Positions 61,722 through 64,000 of a stretch of 64,000 nt of DNA are shown here, one piece after another. This DNA comes from Colocasia esculenta (Eukaryota; Streptophyta; Magnoliopsida; Alismatales; Araceae). The position numbers were made by a program, and so were the translations under genes. How positions within the stretch are numbered: position 1 is the stretch's first letter; every line of letters begins with the position of its first letter. The stretch covers positions 104,507,698 to 104,571,697 of the forward strand of contig CM024758.1 in the NCBI GenBank assembly GCA_014218235.1. Reading direction: 5' to 3'. The notes beneath the pieces are model-generated. The model did no database searches. It was not told the DNA's origin and saw only the letters and a list, made by a program, of their open reading frames with translations.

Positions 61722-63094
61722 CTAAAGTCTCGAAGCTGGGGAGGCTGGCGCATGGTGTGCCTCACTACTTTCCGACTAGTCAGAGGAGAACAACGATATT
61801 ACACAGTGAGGTGTCCACGATAGGTGGCTGGGGTGTGGCAATCACGCACATGACCTTGCGGGTACAGGAGTGAGAGGGTGGCTTGTACGTCCTCAGACTC
61901 CGTGCATCGGGTTGGCTGGCTATGGTGGCACCGCTTACTACCACTTTGAGAGCGACGGTGAGGAGGCAGAGGGGGTTGCGACAAAGAGGGTGATAAGGTC
62001 ATGACGGTGGGGGAGGAGGGTCTGTAATGGTGAAGGAGGTGTAGGAGCTTCCCATGCAGTGCGTGCAGACGTGGGAGAGTTAGAGGGGAGGGTTTGGTGG
62101 CTTTGTTGGTGCGGCGATGGCAAAGGGAACAAGGGGGGGGAGGGGGGGGACAACGTAGGCGAGGTGGTAGGGGCTCGGGCTTTCGGCGATGCTGGGTCGC
62201 GAATGACTTGTTCGGCACGAGGTAGAGCCGAAGGGCACTTCCTGTGCGGTGAAGGTAGTGAGGGTGTGGCGGTCTTCGTCGACTTGTGGGGTGCTTGCGT
62301 GTGATGGAGCGAGAAAACGAGGGGCGGTGGTGTGGGGTGCTGGGGGAACGACGGAGGTGAGGTAGTGGGGGTTTGGGCTTTCGACGATGTTGGGTGCAAA
62401 CGACTTGTTCGGCATGGGGCAGGGCCGAAGGGCACTTCTTGTGTGGTGAAGGTAGTGAGGGCGTGGCGGTCTCCGTCGAGCTGTGGGGTGCTTGCGCGTG
62501 ATGGAACGAGAAAATGAGGGAGAGAGGAATAAGGAGCGACTGATAGAGGGAGAAGAGACGAACAGGAGGGAGAGAGGGATGACATGGAAGGCGAACGAAC
62601 AACAAGTTGACAAAGAGAAAAAGGGGGAAGGGTGGTTGGAGAAGGAGATAACTCGTCCCTCAACACAGGCTGCGGTGCCTTGTCCAAGAAGCTTCTTTTC
62701 TTTTCTATTCATTCATTTCCTTTCAAAAAGGGAAATGCATGCATATATATAGGGGTAGAACCCTAACAACTCATTCCTCAACAGTGAACAAAATACCCCT
62801 GAACCAAAATAAGGCCAAACATACAGAAAATATGCAATAAGAAAAGGCTCTGGGGGGGCCATAAATGGGCCTCACATGCTCAAAAGACTACGAGGATCCA
62901 TTAAAATACATCAATCCATAATCACCAAGCCGAAGAGATGTCGCTGCCGCTGCTAAAGGCAACGATACACATGGGTCGGGTTGAACTTAATCCTTGACCT
63001 AGTGTCCTCACCGGGTATAATCTTCACGAAAGTATATATGATAGTTTATATGTATTTTATTGTATAAAACTGCACCTCCTCTATATTGTCAACA
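61722..63094 (-). repeat. Remaining 5' LTR of element 2
   Basis: Continuation of the minus-strand LTR broken at 16726. A TATA box CTATATATATGC lies at 62741-62752 on the minus strand. The transcribed side holds an imperfect tandem duplication of about 195 bp (about 62145-62520), which creates long Ser/Pro/His-rich open frames that I do not regard as genes. The LTR start at about 63094 (TGTTGACAATATAG on the minus strand) is a guess. Confidence 0.6.
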
Positions 63095-63137
63095 AATGCT
63101 ATCCTGGGGACGGTTACCTCTCTTGTATAAAAGGTAG

Positions 63138-63825
63138 TGATACGGGGCAAGCCCCTGAACTCGGATTCAAGCCCGAGAGTCGGCCAGACCTCACTCGGCT
63201 CGCCCGAGGCGCAATAGCTGACTGCTTGGCGGTTCGATTCGGGGAACCGTCACTCGAATTAGCCGAGCGCCAGCAGTAGCGGACGAAGCTTCCCGAGTCC
63301 CTCGTCGCCATCGTTGTCCTGAGACTAATCAGACGAGTAAGTCGGCAATCGTCCCCAAATGTCTTGTAAGGAAAGTCCTAATTCGGCAAGTCTTGCGGAT
63401 CGCAAGACTAGTACGCCCGAAAGACGGAAATCGCCATCGAGGGAAAGTGCATGCGAAGACCCGAGGATTTCGGGATCGTGCGGGACGCGCTGGTAGAGGC
63501 CGAGATTCTCGGGCCCATAGCTGGACTCGCGAGGATCGTGGGCGATCAATCGCCGGAACGTGCCCCGATCGTGGGCAACCAGGATTACCTCGCCTGAACC
63601 CTATATAAAGGGAAGGACTCCCCCCGTGAAGAGGTATGTGGAAATCCTTAGAGCCACTTTTTCATCCCATCCACCCTCTAACTTGAGCGTTGGAGTGTTT
63701 ACCCGCCGAGGCGACTCGGCGGACTTGCAGGTACTAACTCGGCGTCGGCGCGGCAAGCTCATCTAGCCCTTCTCCACTTTGGGATCCACTCGGCTAAGGC
63801 CGACCCCGTTGCTTCAACAGCAACA
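63138..63825 (+). repeat. 5' LTR of a further Ty3/gypsy element (Retand/Tat-like)
   Basis: Starts TGATACGG (start inferred) and ends CAGCAACA before a primer site. TATATAAA lies at 63602-63609. The LTR is dense in CTCGG/CCGAG inverted words. The 3' LTR is outside the window. Confidence 0.75.
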
Positions 63826-63828
63826 TTT

Positions 63829-63846
63829 TGGCGCCGTCTGTGGGAA
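63829..63846 (+). other. Primer binding site of the right-edge element
   Basis: TGGCGCCGTCTGTGGGAA, a sequence common after LTRs of plant Tat/Retand-type elements. Confidence 0.8.
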
Positions 63847-63861
63847 TCCTTGTAAACTCTA

Positions 63862-64000
63862 ATGGCTCCCAAAGGTAAGGCAGCAGTTCGCGTGTCCGAC
63901 GATGAGGTACAACCCGCCGTCATCGAAGAAGGAACCGCCGGAGGAGGATCCGGCACCGGAGCGCAAGGCTCAAACACTTCCTTCCATCTTGACCGCGTCG
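63862..64000 (+). CDS. gag start of the right-edge element (partial)
   Basis: The ATG at 63862 opens a frame (MAPKGKAAVRVSDDEVQPAV) that stays open to the window end. It lies 16 bp after the primer site, so the leader is unusually short. The N-terminus is Gly/Ser- and acid-rich. The capsid domain lies beyond the window, so the gag call rests on position. Confidence 0.6.
   Translation, partial: MAPKGKAAVRVSDDEVQPAVIEEGTAGGGSGTGAQGSNTSFHLDRV

Noticed and set aside
61799..62712. Long Ser/Pro/His-rich open frames on the minus strand as host genes
   Set aside because: Three overlapping frames are open at once over a tandem duplication in an LTR; composition, not selection, explains them.

Overview
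This is a plant nuclear-genome window made almost entirely of nested LTR retrotransposons. I found no ordinary host gene, rRNA or functional tRNA gene. The evidence is plant-type Ty3/gypsy and Ty1/copia domains, plant initiator-Met primer sites, hAT-type MITEs and antisense plant-mobile-domain (PMD) genes with introns. It points to a large-genome flowering plant; the species cannot be read from the sequence. Layout, oldest layer first. A minus-strand Ty3/gypsy element (element 2) is the substrate. Its pieces lie at 7605-10597 (gag-protease remnant), 16103-16726 (leader, primer site and LTR end) and 61722 to about 63094 (rest of its 5' LTR). Four things inserted into it: a Tekay-like chromovirus (1-7604, cut by the window edge), a hAT MITE (8165-8511), a rearranged copia complex (about 10603-16102) that itself carries a solo LTR (10905-12869), and a large Tat-lineage element (element 3, 16727-61721, TSD CTAAA). 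Element 3 was then invaded by a solo LTR (34644-37534, TSD CACTC) and, inside its own 3' LTR, by a 22.5-kb minus-strand gag-only element (37789-60318). The last carries a hAT MITE with a tRNA-like core (39187-39644) and a second solo LTR (50923-54619, TSD GGCTG). At the right edge another Ty3/gypsy element starts (LTR 63138-63825, primer site, gag start). Element 3 has, on the plus strand, gag, protease, a G-patch, reverse transcriptase, two RNase H modules and integrase (19437-27263). Downstream, in antisense, it carries two captured intron-containing genes: a seven-exon PMD gene (28612-31414) and an apparently intact two-exon DUF7745/PMD-like gene with its own TATA box (31916-33455). The most unusual signal is a set of short, highly repeated inverted dyads with nearly fixed spacing. 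Class 1 is GAASGCGAC, 9-10 nt, GTCGCSTTC. It occurs in dozens of copies in the Tekay LTR, in the LTRs and leader of element 3, around both antisense genes and in both solo LTRs. Class 2 is GTTGACGTCA, 8 nt, TGACGTCAAC, and is shared by a gypsy solo LTR and the copia LTRs. Class 3 is GAACGGTGGc, 10 nt, gCCACCGTTC, in the LTRs of the gag-only element. All three have 9-10 bp half-sites, a freely varying spacer and a total length of about 28-30 bp, and they tend to flank promoters. The gag-only element adds arrays of small hairpins whose arms covary. I infer, but cannot show, a family of diversifying dyad-binding regulators (for example anti-silencing factors) or RNA structures used by these elements. 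Most retroelement reading frames are broken by stops and frameshifts.
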